35,562 nt of DNA from a virus. A program made the translations under genes and the position numbers. The DNA lies in the IMG/VR virus record IMGVR_UViG_3300034018_001613, positions 1 to 35,562 of that record; one strand, 5' to 3'. Of this stretch, positions 16,048 to 23,422 are shown one piece after another (position 1 is the first letter of the stretch; each line of letters starts with the position of its first letter). The notes under the pieces are model-generated. The model saw nothing but the letters and a program-made list of their open reading frames with translations. It ran no database searches and was not told where the DNA came from.

Positions 16048-16521
16048 TTATTTAAATAACTTTTCTACTTCTTTCTCACTATATCCAAATCCTTGAATTA
16101 GTTCACACAATTCTTTTAAATTAACATCACTTGACGTATATATGTTATAGTAATCTATAGCGTCACGATTTCCAATTTTATATTTCTTACAAATACAATC
16201 TAAAATTGTTTCATTGATCCCCTCCGTACTATTTTTAATATACTTGCAGAACTTTCTTCCTTTGGGTACCAAATCGATCAACACTTGATAAAATTGTTCA
16301 TCTGGTATATTTTGAAAATACTTTGAAACAAATGATATTTCTTCTATGATGTCAACATCCATACTAAGAAATCTGATTATCATATATTTGTTAAAAGACT
16401 TCTTTTCTTCTTCCGATAAACATTTATAATAGTCTTTTTTCTTTACCTCACGAATGTGATTTATATGATCAAATAAACCACGAACTTTAACTTTGTTTTC
16501 GGATGTGTTCTTTGCTTTCAT
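16048..16521 (-). CDS. Probable clamp-loader small subunit (T4 gp62-like)
   Basis: The 157-residue protein has no catalytic motif, as expected for gp62. The pattern YMIIRFLSMDVDIIEEISFV, then YFQNIPDEQFYQVLIDLVPKG and KFCKYIK, then ICKKYKIGNRDAIDYY resembles T4-type gp62. In that family a 'MiNR.LS' segment, a helical 'hLp...qf.fl....p..kRf.kw.k' segment and a 'yy.yS...A' helix occur in the same order. gp62 partners ATPase gp44 to load the gp45 clamp; neither is in this window. It is somewhat shorter than T4 gp62 (about 187). The start overlaps the upstream membrane-protein gene by 35 bases. The call is from remembered family pattern, so moderate. Confidence 0.6.
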   Translation of the reverse strand: MKAKNTSENKVKVRGLFDHINHIREVKKKDYYKCLSEEEKKSFNKYMIIRFLSMDVDIIEEISFVSKYFQNIPDEQFYQVLIDLVPKGRKFCKYIKNSTEGINETILDCICKKYKIGNRDAIDYYNIYTSSDVNLKELCELIQGFGYSEKEVEKLFK

Positions 16522-16738
16522 TATTTAATATTCTACTACGTTTATTCAATATTTCAATGTCTTTTGATATTTTATTATTTTTAATGTTGAGTAACTCTAA
16601 TGCGTCTACGGTTAGAATTTGGTGATCATCAAAATGTCTAAGCAATCTGATGAACAAATAAAAGTTTGCAAAAGTAAAAATGGCTACTATTATTAGTAGT
16701 AGCCACATCATTGTTTGATTATTGAAAATATAACTCAT
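16487..16738 (-). CDS. Small membrane protein with coiled-coil-like tail
   Basis: This 83-residue protein has one strong membrane helix, MMWLLLIIVAIFTFANFYLF (about residues 10-29). An amphipathic, Lys/Asn/Ile-rich tail follows with leucine/isoleucine spacing suggestive of a coiled coil (ALELLNIKNNKISKDIEIL). It resembles a type I spanin-like or scaffold subunit in shape only; no lysis gene is nearby. Starts at ATG 16738 or at the in-frame ATG pair 16711/16708 are possible. The first ATG lies inside a 14-bp hairpin (16732-16767), which could hide it. The 3' end overlaps the gp62-like gene by 35 bases. Confidence 0.6.
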   Translation of the reverse strand: MSYIFNNQTMMWLLLIIVAIFTFANFYLFIRLLRHFDDHQILTVDALELLNIKNNKISKDIEILNKRSRILNNESKEHIRKQS

Positions 16739-16767
16739 ATGCGTATAACTATCTACGTATATGAGTT
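16732..16767 (-). promoter_or_regulatory. Strong hairpin covering a start codon
   Basis: Bases 16732-16745 and 16754-16767 form a 14-bp stem with one mismatch and an eight-base loop. The stem contains the ATG (16736-16738) of the small membrane protein. There is no long U-tract after it on the - strand. It may terminate transcription weakly, block translation from the first ATG, or stabilise the upstream mRNA 3' end. It lies 14 bases downstream of the stop of the basic-protein gene at 16782-17102. Confidence 0.5.
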
Positions 16768-16781
16768 AACATTTATTTCAA

Positions 16782-17102
16782 TTAAGCCTTACGACAAACA
16801 GTGGACTTGCGGCCAGCAATTGCTGTACGCACATCCTTAACACTGTTAGTCTTAGCTTGAGTTGACTGTGCCGGTACAGCGTGGTCAATGACCGTACCGA
16901 CGGCACTATAACCAGCATTCAAGACTTCACGTAGTGCCTTAATCTGGCGACCATCTAGGTCAACGCGGGTCTTACCACTACGTAGTGTCAAGCGTGAAGC
17001 CTTCTTGGCCTTCGCTAGAGGAGTAGAGAGGTAAATCTCAACACCAGCGGTGTTATGGCCTACGAAGTTAGTCTTATTACGAGCATTTGTACGAGTATAC
17101 AT
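16782..17102 (-). CDS. Small basic protein, possibly nucleic-acid-binding
   Basis: I start this 106-residue protein at ATG 17102. A GTG at 17159 would add 19 Lys-rich residues with poor context. The product is strongly basic, with RNKTNFVGHNTAGVEIYL and then SRLTLRSGKTRVDLDGRQ, and IKALREVL after that. The T(L)RxGxTRVDLDGRQ stretch recalls small phage proteins of unknown function. The codons are visibly more G/C-rich than those of neighbours (GTACG, CTTACC and similar), which may reflect high expression. A near-consensus sigma70 promoter sits 70 bases upstream and a hairpin lies downstream, so it is probably an abundant early or middle product. Confidence 0.6.
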   Translation of the reverse strand: MYTRTNARNKTNFVGHNTAGVEIYLSTPLAKAKKASRLTLRSGKTRVDLDGRQIKALREVLNAGYSAVGTVIDHAVPAQSTQAKTNSVKDVRTAIAGRKSTVCRKA

Positions 17103-17171
17103 ATTATTTTTAATACTTTCTTTTTTTATTTGTTTTTTTTGTTTCGTTAGATTCTTCACTAACTTAAATTT

Positions 17172-17200
17172 ATCTTACCACCCATTGTTCAAACTGTCAA
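17172..17200 (-). promoter_or_regulatory. Sigma70-type promoter for the basic-protein gene
   Basis: On the - strand, TTGACA (17195-17200) and TAAGAT (17172-17177) are separated by 17 bases. The -10 is preceded by GTGG, as in two other promoters of this block. It lies in the 109-base gap after the UV endonuclease gene, about 70 bases upstream of ATG 17102. Confidence 0.75.
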
Positions 17201-17211
17201 CAACTTTTTAA

Positions 17212-18132
17212 TTATTTTTCAAATTCTTTTTCGAATCGATCAAGAGCATAGTCCTTTGCTTTGAATTCGAATTCAAAATCCACATCAAGATCAATATACT
17301 CATTTGGAATTACACGAACGTAATCGCCGTGTGCTCGTGGATTTTTATTGGTCAAATCATTGTCGCTAAAATGAAACAATGGACGATACTTACCCCACGT
17401 GGACATACACAACTTTACCGCTTCTTTAGCGGATAATTTACCTGGGTTACAACGAAAATGAAGATTGTCATACGTGATAGGAATGCCAGTGTTTGAATGA
17501 ATTAATTCATACAGCTCTTCTACCTTCCAACTATTTGGCTTGTCTTCATTCTCAAGTACCAATCGAGACTTTACATTAACAGGTAAATCATTGTATACAT
17601 CAACAAACCGTTTAGCAATTTCTTTAGTACACCCTTTATAAATATTCATATGAATGTTAATGGGAGACTCATATGTTTGTGGCAAACCAAACAAATCCAT
17701 AATAGATGCATGATTTTTTAGTTCCACAATGGACTTTTCTACAACAGTTTTTGTAGCACTCGCAGGCACAACAAATTGGTCAGGATGTGTACTACATCGA
17801 AGATTATTTTTTTTAATGATTTCTGCACCACGTTTGAACTCATTATAAATACGATCTTTGTCAGTAAGAATATCAAGTGATAGATTTGCTTCTGGTAAAG
17901 TAGCCAATGGAAATAAATCACTGCTGATTCGATAGTTCCATCCTTTAGTCACACACAAAGAAAAAGTGTTTACCGCAACATTTACATTGTTCAGTGTTCG
18001 TTGAGAAATAGTAGATAAAGCGCTTTTTCGTTCCAATGACAAGAACCTAGTCTTGGTCATAGTATTAGCTTTGAATCCTTTTTCTTGAAGTTGTAGAGAA
18101 ATGCAACACAATGATTTTTTCATTGCAGTCAT
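17212..18132 (-). CDS. uvsE: UV damage endonuclease (UvsE/UvdE family)
   Basis: This is a TIM-barrel DNA-repair nuclease that nicks 5' of UV photoproducts and other lesions. Visible family marks are the N-terminal SLCCISLQLQ, NVNVAVNTFSLCVTKGWNYR, RISSDLFPLATLP and CSTHPDQFVVPAS, the last containing a metal-binding His. Later LVLENEDKPNSWKVEELYEL and GIPITYDNLHFRCNP carry further Glu/Asp/His ligands, and PLFHFSDND closes the barrel. Length (306) is normal. ATG 18132 is chosen; ATG 18123 is equally possible, with GGTAAG nine bases before it. An in-frame TTG at 18159 is less likely. The presence of this gene suggests selection by sunlight. Confidence 0.9.
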   Translation of the reverse strand: MTAMKKSLCCISLQLQEKGFKANTMTKTRFLSLERKSALSTISQRTLNNVNVAVNTFSLCVTKGWNYRISSDLFPLATLPEANLSLDILTDKDRIYNEFKRGAEIIKKNNLRCSTHPDQFVVPASATKTVVEKSIVELKNHASIMDLFGLPQTYESPINIHMNIYKGCTKEIAKRFVDVYNDLPVNVKSRLVLENEDKPNSWKVEELYELIHSNTGIPITYDNLHFRCNPGKLSAKEAVKLCMSTWGKYRPLFHFSDNDLTNKNPRAHGDYVRVIPNEYIDLDVDFEFEFKAKDYALDRFEKEFEK

Positions 18133-18162
18133 CTTACCAACAAATTTATAATAAGTCAAGCT

Positions 18163-19332
18163 TTAAGTCCAAGGATATAGTGGCATCTTATATTTTACGC
18201 CACCTATCATAATTCCCACATAACCAGCGATTGGACTGCCAGCACCACTTATAAACATATTATTTGATCCTGTAATAGCACTGTGCAGTTGCAGCGATCC
18301 TTCTATAACCAAATTATTTTCAATTCTACCACTACTACCGGTTATTTCTGTAATAGATGCGTATCCGCCACTAATATTAGTAATAGATGCATGTCCACCG
18401 CTAATATTAGTAAAAGCGGCATATCCGCCACTAATACTTCCGGTAAATGAATTGGCGGTAAATCTACCAGTTATTTTGCCGCCACTACCGGTTATTTGTG
18501 TAATAGATGCATGTCCGCCACTAATATTAGTAAAAGCAGCATATCCACCACTAATACTTCCGGTAAATGAATTGGCGGTAAATCTGCCAGTTATTTTGAC
18601 GCCACTACCGGTTATTTGTGTAAATTTAGCTCTACTACCACTGATACTTCCAGTAAATGAATTGGCGGTAAATGTGCCAGTACGTATATTAGTAAAAGCA
18701 GCATATCCACCACTAATACTTCCAGTAAATGAATTGGCTGTTACTCTTCCGGTTATTTTAACATTACTACCGCTTATTTTAGTAAAATTGCCTTTGCTAC
18801 CACTAAAGCTACCAGTAAACGATCCTGTAAAATTACCTCTGACTTGTTTTGAATTAAATCGTGTATAACCGCCTACTGAAGGCGATCCTATTTGAATTGT
18901 GGTAGCTGAACTACCAAAACCTATTGTAGTGGGACTAGATAATAAAAGCGGCGAAAGATTTGTACTGTCTATATCACCGTCTGCATTAATGCTACCATTA
19001 GTGTTTAAAGTGTTTGAAGAAGCGTCATAATTTAATGAAGTGTCATAACCTATAGTTCTTTGTCCACTTCCGTCTGAAAATAACAAATATTTGGTACCTG
19101 TAGTACTTGATTGATTTTTAATAAAAGTACTGCCACTAAAACTGCCTGTATAATTTGTAGCAAGTACTTCACCTCTTTTTGAGACTTTAAATTTTGTGAC
19201 GGCTCCAACTTGTAAATCTATCAGTTTACTGCTATTATTCGACGGTCCTGCGTCCGATACATTCATTTTTATCGCAGTCTGATCACCAGACCCGAATGTA
19301 GCGGTCATTGCATTAATTGGGGTATTCGCCAT
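18163..19332 (-). CDS. Repetitive tail-fibre-like structural protein
   Basis: The 389-residue protein is rich in Gly, Ser, Thr, Ile and Asn, with no Cys. The N-terminal 80 residues include LIDLQVGAVTKFKVSKRGEV and YTGSFSGSTFI, a pattern seen in phage fibre and baseplate-associated proteins. From about residue 160 it consists of ten-residue units such as TANSFTGSIS, GGYAAFTNIS, GGHASITQIT and GSGGKITGRF, four of which make a 40-residue super-repeat. This suggests a beta-solenoid or trimeric fibre shaft. The end, GYVGIMIGGVKYKMPLYPWT, has no chaperone domain. No other structural gene is nearby, so its host-binding role is inferred. CTATTTATA lies 16 bases before the ATG. Confidence 0.7.
   Translation of the reverse strand: MANTPINAMTATFGSGDQTAIKMNVSDAGPSNNSSKLIDLQVGAVTKFKVSKRGEVLATNYTGSFSGSTFIKNQSSTTGTKYLLFSDGSGQRTIGYDTSLNYDASSNTLNTNGSINADGDIDSTNLSPLLLSSPTTIGFGSSATTIQIGSPSVGGYTRFNSKQVRGNFTGSFTGSFSGSKGNFTKISGSNVKITGRVTANSFTGSISGGYAAFTNIRTGTFTANSFTGSISGSRAKFTQITGSGVKITGRFTANSFTGSISGGYAAFTNISGGHASITQITGSGGKITGRFTANSFTGSISGGYAAFTNISGGHASITNISGGYASITEITGSSGRIENNLVIEGSLQLHSAITGSNNMFISGAGSPIAGYVGIMIGGVKYKMPLYPWT
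18421..18660 (-). repeat. 120-bp direct repeats in the fibre gene
   Basis: Bases 18421-18500 and 18541-18620 match with only a few differences at an exact 120-base offset (40 codons). Shorter 30-base units (10 codons) extend the pattern from about 18360 to 18760. The near-identity at DNA level suggests recent duplication, or gene conversion that could change fibre length. Confidence 0.85.
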
Positions 19333-19348
19333 AAATTACTCTTATAAA

Positions 19349-19357
19349 TATAAATAG
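19349..19357 (-). promoter_or_regulatory. CTATTTATA motif upstream of the fibre gene
   Basis: The - strand reads CTATTTATA here, 16 bases before ATG 19332. The same nine bases precede three other - strand genes. It could be a phage promoter element; see findings. Confidence 0.4.
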
Positions 19358-19390
19358 TATCTATAATAAGTAATTTATATTATAATATTT

Positions 19391-20575
19391 CTACCTACCC
19401 ACTTCTTTAAAATACATGTCTTTAGCTTCTTGATACGACATACCAAACATTTGGTTATAGAAATGTACCGTATTCTTTAAATTTGATTCACTCTTTAGCT
19501 TTTTATATCGGTCTACAGCCTTTGGTCGCCACCACTCAATTATACCTTGCATATCACGTTTAAAGAGGTCTTTCATCTTCAATTGATCAACATCAATTTT
19601 ACTTTGCAAAAACTCTTTGGTATTTTCATAAAAACAACTATAATATACACCTCGTTCATATCCGTGTTGATAGTTGGATTGTTTTATTCCACATTTACTA
19701 AATATCATACCGAGAATACGAGATTTAGCTCCAGTTACAGGTCCACTCACTCCTTCTTTTTGAGTAAGTGCTTTATCATAAGCAGTTACATCAATATCTT
19801 TTAACCAATTGTGCCAAGTTTCATAAATACCATCATCTGGTTTAATTGAAATTTTACCAGCACTAGATCCACATTTGTGCCACCATTTTAAACTATTATA
19901 CATACTGTAACTACCATATAAACTTGTAGTTGTCATACCCACAAGAGTTTGATCGTATAATTGTTTCCAAAGATCACGTACTGTTGACGTAGTAATCATA
20001 GCGGCTATTAATTTACCACCTAGAAAATTATAACCAATTGGCTGAGTACTCATAATACAACTGCCAATTGCGCTATATGCCAATCGTTTCTTTTCCATCT
20101 TATCAGATGTAGTCCATCCTAAATAATTGTCACGGTCAGTAATAGCAATTACATCACTAGAAACACTGATACAACCAATATACTTTGGGTTATCAATATC
20201 TCCATCGGTTACAAGAAATTTAATAAATCTACCAGGCGTTTGATCAAAAGTCATTGTATGACCAAAAATACGAAGAATTGTCCAATCTTCATTTTGTTGT
20301 TTTGATTCAACATAAACCAATTTTGGATTTATACTTTCAATTTCTTTAATAGTTAAAGATTCATCGTTAATATCGGTGGGTGTCCAAATTTTGGCTTTAA
20401 TCATATTAGCCTTATTTGAGAAACTTTCACACGTTTGTATTTCCATCCACTTTTTGTAAAAGGTCTGCTCTTCAACAGACATAGACTTCAACAAATTAAG
20501 ATTATCAACCAACTTTCGTTTATTTCCTTCAAAGTCAAACGATTCAATTCCAAAGTATTCTTGTAACGTATCCAT
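19391..20575 (-). CDS. DruA/DUF4338-like protein
   Basis: This 394-residue protein contains KYIGCISVSSDVIAITDRDN, then YLGWTTSDKMEKKRL, then AIGSCIMSTQPIGYNFLGGK, then LWKQLYDQTLVGMTTTSLYG, then LKWWHKCGSSAGKI. This order matches DUF4338 (DruA) proteins as I know them: 'lGc..f.sa...v..RD..IGWs...r', 'i.n.rfLilP', '...W...yg..pvl.eTf' and '...W...G.T.G'. DruA is part of the Druantia anti-phage system, and solo homologues also occur in phages. N-terminal 100 residues are helical and unassigned. No catalytic activity can be read. It starts one base after the upstream gene's stop. Confidence 0.6.
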   Translation of the reverse strand: MDTLQEYFGIESFDFEGNKRKLVDNLNLLKSMSVEEQTFYKKWMEIQTCESFSNKANMIKAKIWTPTDINDESLTIKEIESINPKLVYVESKQQNEDWTILRIFGHTMTFDQTPGRFIKFLVTDGDIDNPKYIGCISVSSDVIAITDRDNYLGWTTSDKMEKKRLAYSAIGSCIMSTQPIGYNFLGGKLIAAMITTSTVRDLWKQLYDQTLVGMTTTSLYGSYSMYNSLKWWHKCGSSAGKISIKPDDGIYETWHNWLKDIDVTAYDKALTQKEGVSGPVTGAKSRILGMIFSKCGIKQSNYQHGYERGVYYSCFYENTKEFLQSKIDVDQLKMKDLFKRDMQGIIEWWRPKAVDRYKKLKSESNLKNTVHFYNQMFGMSYQEAKDMYFKEVGR

Positions 20576-20576
20576 A

Positions 20577-20807
20577 TTATTCTGTTTTTCTTAAAATCAT
20601 TTTAAATTTTAACGTCAATTCGTTTTTAGATGACTTGACTTCTTTTATTTCCCACTTTTCTTTTAAAGTATCCAAATACAAATTAGTACCATTATCAATA
20701 TACTCTACAGGCAATTTAAGATCCAGTAAATCTTTTTCCTCATATACCAAGAAGTTTTTTCCTTTGTTATCTAAATATAGTAGTATTTTATCTCTTTTTT
20801 TTGCCAT
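20577..20807 (-). CDS. Small basic protein of unknown function
   Basis: The 76-residue product is rich in Lys, Leu and Glu (MAKKRDKILLYLDNKGKNF start, KFKMILRKTE end) with alternating hydrophobic/polar strands suggestive of a small beta-rich fold. No motif is recognised. It is tightly linked to the DruA-like gene downstream (one base gap) and preceded by a terminator and a CTATTTATA motif seven bases before its ATG. It may therefore be the first gene of a new unit. Confidence 0.6.
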   Translation of the reverse strand: MAKKRDKILLYLDNKGKNFLVYEEKDLLDLKLPVEYIDNGTNLYLDTLKEKWEIKEVKSSKNELTLKFKMILRKTE

Positions 20808-20814
20808 AATATGG

Positions 20815-20823
20815 TATAAATAG
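20815..20823 (-). promoter_or_regulatory. CTATTTATA motif before the 76-residue ORF
   Basis: The - strand reads CTATTTATA ending seven bases before ATG 20807, directly after the hairpin at 20829-20854. It may be the U-rich tail of that terminator or a phage promoter element. Confidence 0.4.
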
Positions 20824-20828
20824 AAACA

Positions 20829-20854
20829 CCGTATATCAAATCAAAGATATACGG
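20829..20854 (-). terminator. Hairpin terminator after the winged-helix-like gene
   Basis: A perfect nine-base stem (20829-20837 with 20846-20854, CCGTATATC/GATATACGG) and eight-base loop lie 25 bases downstream of the stop of the gene at 20879-21250. On the - strand the stem is followed by GTGTTTCTATTTATA, a moderate U-rich tail. Confidence 0.65.
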
Positions 20855-20878
20855 CACATCTATTATATTGATTTTTCT

Positions 20879-21250
20879 TTAAACATTAACAGAATTGTTC
20901 TTTGTTGTATCAACATTGACTATAACAATCGACTCCTTGTTGGAAGATGAATTGATGTTCACCATTTCAACCAATAGCTCACGATTTAAATGTACTCCTT
21001 TGTTCTTAGCTTCATCAATAACCGATTTGGTAATCGGTCCAAATACGTGTACCAAAGTTGGACGACCTTTTCCGTTAGGTAAAACGCCAATTACATTTAG
21101 TTCACCTCGATTAATTGCTTTCTTAACCTTGTCTCGTAAACTAATAGTTACGATATCAGTGTTAATATCATTTAGTTCCTTAATTGTAAAAATACAACTT
21201 GGATATTTTACTGTTTGATTTGTCTTATTCTTACGATCTGTCTTTTTCAT
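20879..21250 (-). CDS. Small protein with winged-helix-like domain
   Basis: This 123-residue protein has a basic N-terminus and a core: CIFTIKELNDIN, then ISLRDKVKKAINRGELNVIG, then GKGRPTLVHVFGPIT. A 'FT.kel......is...lr.ki...i..Ge' helix-turn-helix followed by a 'GkGRPt.vy' wing is a common plan for small phage DNA-binding proteins. A transcriptional role is inference. It has one of the best promoters in the window (TTGACA-16-TATAAT) and a good Shine-Dalgarno AGGA at 21257-21260, six bases before the ATG. A terminator follows, so it is expressed as its own unit. Confidence 0.6.
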   Translation of the reverse strand: MKKTDRKNKTNQTVKYPSCIFTIKELNDINTDIVTISLRDKVKKAINRGELNVIGVLPNGKGRPTLVHVFGPITKSVIDEAKNKGVHLNRELLVEMVNINSSSNKESIVIVNVDTTKNNSVNV

Positions 21251-21297
21251 ACTTTATCCTTTCTTGTTTATGTTGTTATAAATCTAACCGTTAATAT

Positions 21298-21325
21298 ATT
21301 ATATCATCTTTATATTATATGTCAA
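21298..21325 (-). promoter_or_regulatory. Consensus sigma70 promoter for the winged-helix-like gene
   Basis: On the - strand, TTGACA (21320-21325) and TATAAT (21298-21303) are both perfect hexamers, 16 bases apart. The -35 lies within the final codons of the VWA gene upstream. Transcription would start about 40 bases before ATG 21250. Confidence 0.85.
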
Positions 21326-23399
21326 TAGAATCCATCATCTTTTTATTAATAGTCTTAACAATCTGATTTAGATTCTCGACGTTAATAAAATTAGAGTCTA
21401 CACCATACATTGTTCTGAAATTAGCACGTAACGTTTCGGCTCCAAATCCATCATATTCCGTTACAAAATACGAAATGATGTTATATCCAGTCTCCCGTAT
21501 TTTATTTACTTGTGTACGAGTGTGATTCAAAGCAGTTGCGCCATTATATGAAAACCCAATACCTCCTGTACTATGGTAGTTGAAACACGGTTCACCATCA
21601 CTAATATTAACAAAATAACTGTTTGTGTTGTTACTAGCTTTAGGCAAATATCGTAACAATGCTTCAAAACATAATCCTTCTGGAGTTGTATGTGTTGGCA
21701 AAAGATATGAGAACATATTCTTTATCTTACTAAATTTATCAACCTTAGAATCATACGCGACTACAATGTATGGACTGTTACCCATCGATGTACGAAAACT
21801 AATCGTCAGATCCACATTGTCAATCATAGACGTAGCCTTTGCTAGTGCAACACATAGTTTAATTGTACGATTCCACTTTTTGCCTTGCATACTAGCACTA
21901 GCATCTACACTGATATGAAAGTTAATTTTCTTATATTTGGTGACAAATGTATTATAAAAGATATTGCTATCGGTTTCAAATCCGAGTTCATGCATCAAAC
22001 GTTTATCAATCTTACCAATATTACGACGGGTAAACTTATCAACGTTAATTTCATTACGAATTTGAAGACGGCGGCCTAACTTAGCTCCTAACACAATGCC
22101 GTCATCCACGTTCTTCTGTAACATAGTACGAGCTCCAATGTCATCTTTTGCAATAGACATTGGAAATTCATCTGAGAGGATCAATTCTTTTGTCATATTC
22201 TTTACAAGAATACATTCAACGTTACCAACAATTCCGTTGTTCTTAAGAACATCACTTGCAACAGGTACTAGATCAATTTTACTCTTTTCTAGTACATCAA
22301 GCAATGTCTTTTCACGTCTAGAAACCTTTTTCTTTTTGATTTTACCAGCCAGAAAGTCTTTCTGTTTATCAAATGATTTAGCAATCTTAGTTTGTTTAGA
22401 CTTACTAATATTTGAATCAGATCCAATATTGGAAGTTACATCGCTACTGTCAGTTGTAACAGTAGACTCCATACCACCAAGTACATCACTAGCAGTACCC
22501 AATATAGTTGGGTTCGATGAATCATCTTCAACGGCGGATGAATCGCCATCTCCATCACCATTTCCATCCGTTGGTTGTGACTGTGCATTATCAGTTTTGT
22601 GTTCAGTAATATTCTTAAATACAATTTCGGAAATCTTATACGCTATGTCTAGACGATCTTTTGGAGTTGTCAGACGACAGATATTTGACAAATTCAATTC
22701 ACAAGCAATGTCATACAAACCAGGCAATGATTTCAAGCTTGTATCAGGATTCGTAAGATTAATAATACGAAACATATATGAATCGATACTAGGTGTACGA
22801 TATAGATTGCTTTTCAAGGCATCTGAAATTACTTTATTATTAAAGTATTCATCATACAAAGCATCGTAGTAACCACGATAACCAGGCGCGCTATTATGTA
22901 CAGTATAATCAATATAACGATCTTCTACATAATTTAGAATCTGTTGACTGGTCTTACCAACAATATCTTTTGAAATATTCAACTTTTCAGTGTAATTATA
23001 AATGTCACGGGGAACATTCATCCATACTGTCTTAAACATTTCAAAATCAGAATATTTAACGTGACTGCCTTCGTGTAAGGCTAGTCCAACAGCCACGTCA
23101 AAATTATCCTTCTTAGTAATATCGCTACTGATATAAACCACCTTACCATCAGTACAATTTACAGCACTGTCATTAAATACTACAGGAATGTTCTGGTTCG
23201 TCAGAATGCTAACATAATTAGAAATAGCACGACGAGCGGAAGACATACGAATCAGTCGAGATGTGTTTTCCGAAACACGGTCTTCTACGTCATCGTTTAA
23301 CGTGTTATTAGCGTCATCCGCAATAGCAGCATCAAGTTCATCTTCCCAATCCCAATCGTAATTGTTACCCTTTAACCAGAAATCACTGTAGTTGCTCAT
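21315..23399 (-). CDS. VWA-domain protein with N-terminal HExxH metallopeptidase-like region
   Basis: This 694-residue protein has two regions. The N-terminal one contains GLALHEGSHVKYSDF (His109-Glu110-His113, HExxH) and then ILNYVEDRYIDYTV, a plausible helix with the third zinc ligand. A low-complexity Asp/Ser linker runs from about 270 to 335. The C-terminal VWA domain has a MIDAS motif FHISVDASASMQGK (DxSxS, Asp499-Ser503). The plan resembles CobT-like and DUF2201-type proteins. It follows a MoxR AAA+ gene by 23 bases; such ATPase-VWA pairs usually remodel or load metal into partner complexes. Here cobalt insertion is unlikely, as no cobalamin gene is seen. Whether the peptidase site is active is untested. 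Confidence 0.8.
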   Translation of the reverse strand: MSNYSDFWLKGNNYDWDWEDELDAAIADDANNTLNDDVEDRVSENTSRLIRMSSARRAISNYVSILTNQNIPVVFNDSAVNCTDGKVVYISSDITKKDNFDVAVGLALHEGSHVKYSDFEMFKTVWMNVPRDIYNYTEKLNISKDIVGKTSQQILNYVEDRYIDYTVHNSAPGYRGYYDALYDEYFNNKVISDALKSNLYRTPSIDSYMFRIINLTNPDTSLKSLPGLYDIACELNLSNICRLTTPKDRLDIAYKISEIVFKNITEHKTDNAQSQPTDGNGDGDGDSSAVEDDSSNPTILGTASDVLGGMESTVTTDSSDVTSNIGSDSNISKSKQTKIAKSFDKQKDFLAGKIKKKKVSRREKTLLDVLEKSKIDLVPVASDVLKNNGIVGNVECILVKNMTKELILSDEFPMSIAKDDIGARTMLQKNVDDGIVLGAKLGRRLQIRNEINVDKFTRRNIGKIDKRLMHELGFETDSNIFYNTFVTKYKKINFHISVDASASMQGKKWNRTIKLCVALAKATSMIDNVDLTISFRTSMGNSPYIVVAYDSKVDKFSKIKNMFSYLLPTHTTPEGLCFEALLRYLPKASNNTNSYFVNISDGEPCFNYHSTGGIGFSYNGATALNHTRTQVNKIRETGYNIISYFVTEYDGFGAETLRANFRTMYGVDSNFINVENLNQIVKTINKKMMDSIDI

Positions 23400-23422
23400 A
23401 ATAATTTATTTTCTATATGTTA

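Noticed and set aside
18360-18760. Regular repeats that could suggest a CRISPR array
   Set aside because: The repeats are in-frame 30- and 120-base coding units with no unique spacers between identical repeats.
18452-18868. 138-residue + strand ORF rich in Leu, Pro and Val
   Set aside because: It is the antisense of the repeat region of the fibre gene; its regularity comes only from those repeats.
20815-20823. T4-type late promoter TATAAATA
   Set aside because: The TATAAATA string is on the + strand here and at the other sites, pointing away from the adjacent - strand genes.
22096-22869. 257-residue + strand ORF
   Set aside because: It lies wholly antisense to the VWA gene, which has clear motifs; its Ser-rich stretch mirrors the Asp/Ser linker.
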